DNA of 6,161 nucleotides from Candidatus Hecatellales archaeon B24 (GTDB lineage: Archaea; Thermoproteota; Bathyarchaeia; Hecatellales; Hecatellaceae). Below, in pieces: positions 5,149 to 6,161 of this stretch (position 1 is its first letter; every line of letters starts with the position of its first letter). The translations under genes were made by a program, and so were the position numbers. Under the pieces are notes generated by a model. It searched no databases. It was not told the DNA's origin and worked only from the letters and a program-made list of their open reading frames with translations. The stretch covers positions 1 to 6,161 of the forward strand of contig LUCC01000049.1 in assembly GCA_001593855.1 (NCBI GenBank). The letters are read 5' to 3'.

Positions 5149-5156
5149 TCACCTCC
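5149..5156 (-). promoter_or_regulatory. Perfect Shine-Dalgarno that decides the TRAM start
   Basis: GGAGGTGA on the - strand lies 5 bases upstream of TTG 5143. The longer reading from TTG 5158 would bury this site inside codons 1-4, so the shorter product is favoured. Confidence 0.75.
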
Positions 5157-5164
5157 AAGAAAAT

Positions 5165-5458
5165 TTACTTTAAAACTTTCAAGCTGCCGTACCTTCCAAT
5201 GTTCAGCTGTTTCTGTCCTCTGAACTCTGTGACATAGCCGTTTTCAATTTTGACGATGTTTTCAGGCTTAACAGCGTCTATCTGCTCGTTCCACAGGGTT
5301 AGGTTTATTTCTCCGCTGTCATCTGTAAGAATGGCGGTTGCCACCCTGTTCATTCTACCCGTCATCCTAGACCTCACAAGCCTCGGCTCTGAGACCTCAA
5401 CTATTTTCCCTTCAATATTCACCGACTTCATTCCAACGTGGAGCTCGGATATTTTCAA
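5165..5458 (-). CDS. Single-OB-fold ssDNA-binding protein, Sulfolobus SSB type
   Basis: The 97-residue protein aligns almost without gaps to the crenarchaeal SSB OB fold, which coats single-stranded DNA. Visible features are V-N-I-E-G-K-I-V-E-V-S-E-P-R (13-26), T-D-D-S-G-E-I-N-L-T-L-W (45-56), V-K-I-E-N-G-Y-V-T-E-F-R-G-Q (69-82) and Q-L-N-I-G. W56, Y75 and F79 fall at the same numbers as the base-stacking W56, W75 and F79 of the Sulfolobus protein; one Trp is Tyr here. It stops at residue 97 and lacks the flexible acidic tail that Sulfolobus SSB uses for partners, so RNA binding or a helper role is also possible. TTG 5458 overlaps the TGA of the upstream TRAM gene. GGAGG inside that gene (5470-5466) lies 7 bases before the start, pointing to coupled translation. 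Confidence 0.85.
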   Translation of the reverse strand: MKISELHVGMKSVNIEGKIVEVSEPRLVRSRMTGRMNRVATAILTDDSGEINLTLWNEQIDAVKPENIVKIENGYVTEFRGQKQLNIGRYGSLKVLK

Positions 5459-5733
5459 CCTTCAACCTCCCCTACAGCCTTGACCGCTATGGCAAACCTC
5501 TGCTTCACCGAAACTATTTTCACCTTAGCCTTCTCTCCAATTTTCAGGCCTGAGACGAAGACGGTGAAGCCTTTTATCTTGGCTATCCCGTCTCCCCTCC
5601 TGCCTTCAGCTTCTCCTGTGACCTCGTATTCTTCGCCTTCCGATATGGGTGCAGGCCTGAAGGGTTGAGGGCTGAAGCCTCTACCCCTGCTACTCCATCT
5701 TCTAAAACTTCTACGCGGAAGTTTTCTCGGCAC
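5455..5733 (-). CDS. Small TRAM-domain RNA-binding protein with Arg-rich N-terminus (first copy)
   Basis: This is a 92-residue protein from a GTG at 5733, with AGGGG 6 bases upstream. The first ~20 residues are very basic (R-R-S-F-R-R-W-S-S-R-G-R-G), likely a disordered nucleic-acid-binding tail. They are followed by F-R-P-A-P and a TRAM barrel: G-E-E-Y-E-V, G-R-R-G-D-G-I-A-K-I, F-T-V-F-V, I-G-E-K-A-K-V-K-I-V and R-F-A-I-A-V. It shares the F-R-P-x-P, R-R-G-x-G-I-A and F-V blocks with the product encoded at 4919-5143, so the two arose by duplication. It is the first gene of the leftward cluster, and its TGA overlaps the TTG of the SSB-like gene. The likely role is RNA chaperone or RNA-binding accessory; no target can be named. 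Confidence 0.85.
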   Translation of the reverse strand: MPRKLPRRSFRRWSSRGRGFSPQPFRPAPISEGEEYEVTGEAEGRRGDGIAKIKGFTVFVSGLKIGEKAKVKIVSVKQRFAIAVKAVGEVEG

Positions 5734-5754
5734 ACTTTTCCCCTTCTACTTTAA

Positions 5755-5843
5755 CTGCCGACAGAAGGCGTATGGAAAGGCCTCTGGAAGGCTAATCCCA
5801 AAAACAGGTTAGCCTGAAACCTTACTATACGTTTCTGCCGACA
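5755..5843. repeat. Direct repeat CTGCCGACA, two copies 80 bases apart
   Basis: CTGCCGACA occurs at 5755-5763 and 5835-5843 in the divergent intergenic region. The copies flank an inverted repeat and lie close to the first TRAM gene's start and possible TATA boxes. They could be paired regulator sites, or chance. Confidence 0.35.
5789..5815. repeat. Inverted repeat in the divergent intergenic region
   Basis: AGGCTAA (5789-5795) and TTAGCCT (5809-5815) are perfect 7-base arms with a 13-base spacer. In RNA the stem can extend two more pairs inward. It falls in the likely leader of the TRAM-SSB transcript and could be an RNA hairpin or a dimeric-regulator site. Confidence 0.45.
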
Positions 5844-5844
5844 A

Positions 5845-5854
5845 CTATTTTAAC
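5845..5854 (-). promoter_or_regulatory. Candidate TATA box for the TRAM-SSB-TRAM transcript
   Basis: GTTAAAATAG on the - strand would place transcription start near 5824 and a leader of about 90 bases containing the inverted repeat. TATAGTAAGG (- strand, 5829-5820) is an alternative that would shorten the leader. Neither is decisive. Confidence 0.3.
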
Positions 5855-5865
5855 CCAGTTAAACC

Positions 5866-5873
5866 TATTAAAG
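5866..5873 (+). promoter_or_regulatory. TATA-like box for the lipoyl-domain gene
   Basis: TATTAAAG is identical to the box ahead of endonuclease V. It predicts transcription start near 5895 and a leader of about 38 bases, which includes the GGAGG at 5920-5924. Confidence 0.45.
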
Positions 5874-5885
5874 GTTTTGAAGAGG

Positions 5886-5897
5886 AACCCCCGGGTT
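5886..5897. repeat. Short inverted repeat AACCC-CC-GGGTT at the predicted transcription start
   Basis: Perfect 5-base arms with a 2-base centre lie where transcription from TATTAAAG (5866-5873) should begin. A regulator bound here would block initiation; it is also short enough to be chance. Confidence 0.35.
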
Positions 5898-5919
5898 TTC
5901 TCCTGTTATGGGGCTGATT

Positions 5920-5924
5920 GGAGG
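5920..5924 (+). promoter_or_regulatory. Shine-Dalgarno for the TTG start at 5933
   Basis: GGAGG lies 8 bases before TTG 5933. An in-frame TAA at 5927-5929 excludes any earlier start. Confidence 0.7.
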
Positions 5925-5932
5925 CTTAAAGT

Positions 5933-6161
5933 TTGGCTTTGAGAAAGGTTGAAATGCCTAGGCTCAGCGAAACCATGAAGGAAGGCCGCGTGGTAAGATG
6001 GCTGAAAGCCGTTGGGGAGAGGGTTGAAGCCGGTGAGCCCCTCCTCGAAATAGAGGCGGAAAAAGTCACCGTTCAAGTGGAGGCGCCGTGCACGGGAATC
6101 CTAAGGGAGATTCTAGTTCCGGAGGGGAGCGTCGCGTCGGTGGGAGACCCTCTAGCCCTCA
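5933..6161 (+). CDS. Lipoyl-domain protein, probable E2 of a 2-oxoacid dehydrogenase complex (5' part)
   Basis: 76 codons are visible before the window ends. From TTG 5933 the protein begins with a single lipoyl/biotinyl domain: M-P-R-L-S-E-T-M (8-15), G-E-R-V-E-A-G-E-P-L-L-E-I-E (28-41), A-E-K-V-T-V (42-47) with K44 as the expected lipoylation site, and A-P-C-T-G-I-L-R-E-I. The E-K-V-T-V context and the M-P-x-L-S-E-T-M opening are those of E2 acyltransferases (pyruvate, branched-chain or acetoin dehydrogenase type), not of biotin carriers, which carry A-M-K-M. The E1-binding and catalytic domains would follow downstream. A free-standing lipoyl protein cannot be excluded. E2-type complexes are unevenly spread in archaea, where ferredoxin oxidoreductases usually do this job. 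The gene is divergent from the TRAM-SSB cluster. Confidence 0.85.
   Translation, partial: MALRKVEMPRLSETMKEGRVVRWLKAVGERVEAGEPLLEIEAEKVTVQVEAPCTGILREILVPEGSVASVGDPLAL

Noticed and set aside
4995..5668. Three + strand frames of 76-80 codons
   Set aside because: They are antisense to the TRAM and SSB genes, whose protein motifs are clear; none has a convincing Shine-Dalgarno or domain.
5886..5900. Hairpin followed by TTTT as an intrinsic terminator
   Set aside because: It sits just upstream of a gene start and just downstream of its TATA box, so an operator or chance is more likely than termination.
1..6161. CRISPR array, insertion sequence, integrase or attachment site
   Set aside because: I found no regularly spaced repeats, transposase-like protein or terminal inverted repeats in the window.

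Overview
This window looks like a piece of an archaeal chromosome, most likely from the Thermoproteota/Bathyarchaeia side of the tree. That placement is an inference. It rests on an eL38 ribosomal protein gene (a eukaryote-like protein found in only some archaea), a CTP-dependent riboflavin kinase with an N-terminal DNA-binding domain (an archaeal family), a single-OB-fold ssDNA-binding protein very like that of Sulfolobus, small stand-alone TRAM proteins, TATA-like boxes instead of bacterial -35/-10 elements, and TTG at about half of the start codons. Coding density is high, with short gaps and some overlapping genes.

Left part (1-2829, + strand): a sugar-nucleotide block. It opens with the C-terminal end of an APH-fold kinase-like protein. 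Sixteen bases later comes an NDP-sugar pyrophosphorylase with a left-handed beta-helix tail. After an 84-base gap holding an inverted repeat comes a divergent UDP-sugar 6-dehydrogenase homologue. A kinase, nucleotidyltransferase and dehydrogenase could in principle turn a free sugar into a sugar-1-phosphate, an NDP-sugar and an NDP-uronate. However, the dehydrogenase homologue has lost several family active-site residues, so its reaction is in doubt.

Middle and right part (2826-5733, - strand): seven genes read leftwards. In transcription order they are a TRAM protein, a Sulfolobus-type SSB, a second TRAM protein, a 125-base to 140-base gap, endonuclease V, the riboflavin kinase/regulator (RbkR type), eL38, and a MoaD/ThiS/SAMP-type ubiquitin-like protein ending in Gly-Gly. 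The eL38 and ubiquitin-like genes lie in the same reading frame, separated only by a TAA and two codons. The ubiquitin-like gene converges on the dehydrogenase gene so closely that one CTAG supplies both stop codons.

Far right (5734-6161): a divergent intergenic region with TATA-like boxes, a direct repeat and inverted repeats, then the first 76 codons of a lipoyl-domain protein on the + strand, probably the E2 of a 2-oxoacid dehydrogenase complex. It runs off the window.

I see no CRISPR array, insertion sequence, tRNA, rRNA or integrase. No single new defence-like system is evident. The points most worth following are the eL38/ubiquitin-like in-frame pair, the dehydrogenase homologue with a rebuilt active site, the palindrome in the riboflavin kinase leader, and the TRAM-SSB-TRAM cluster.
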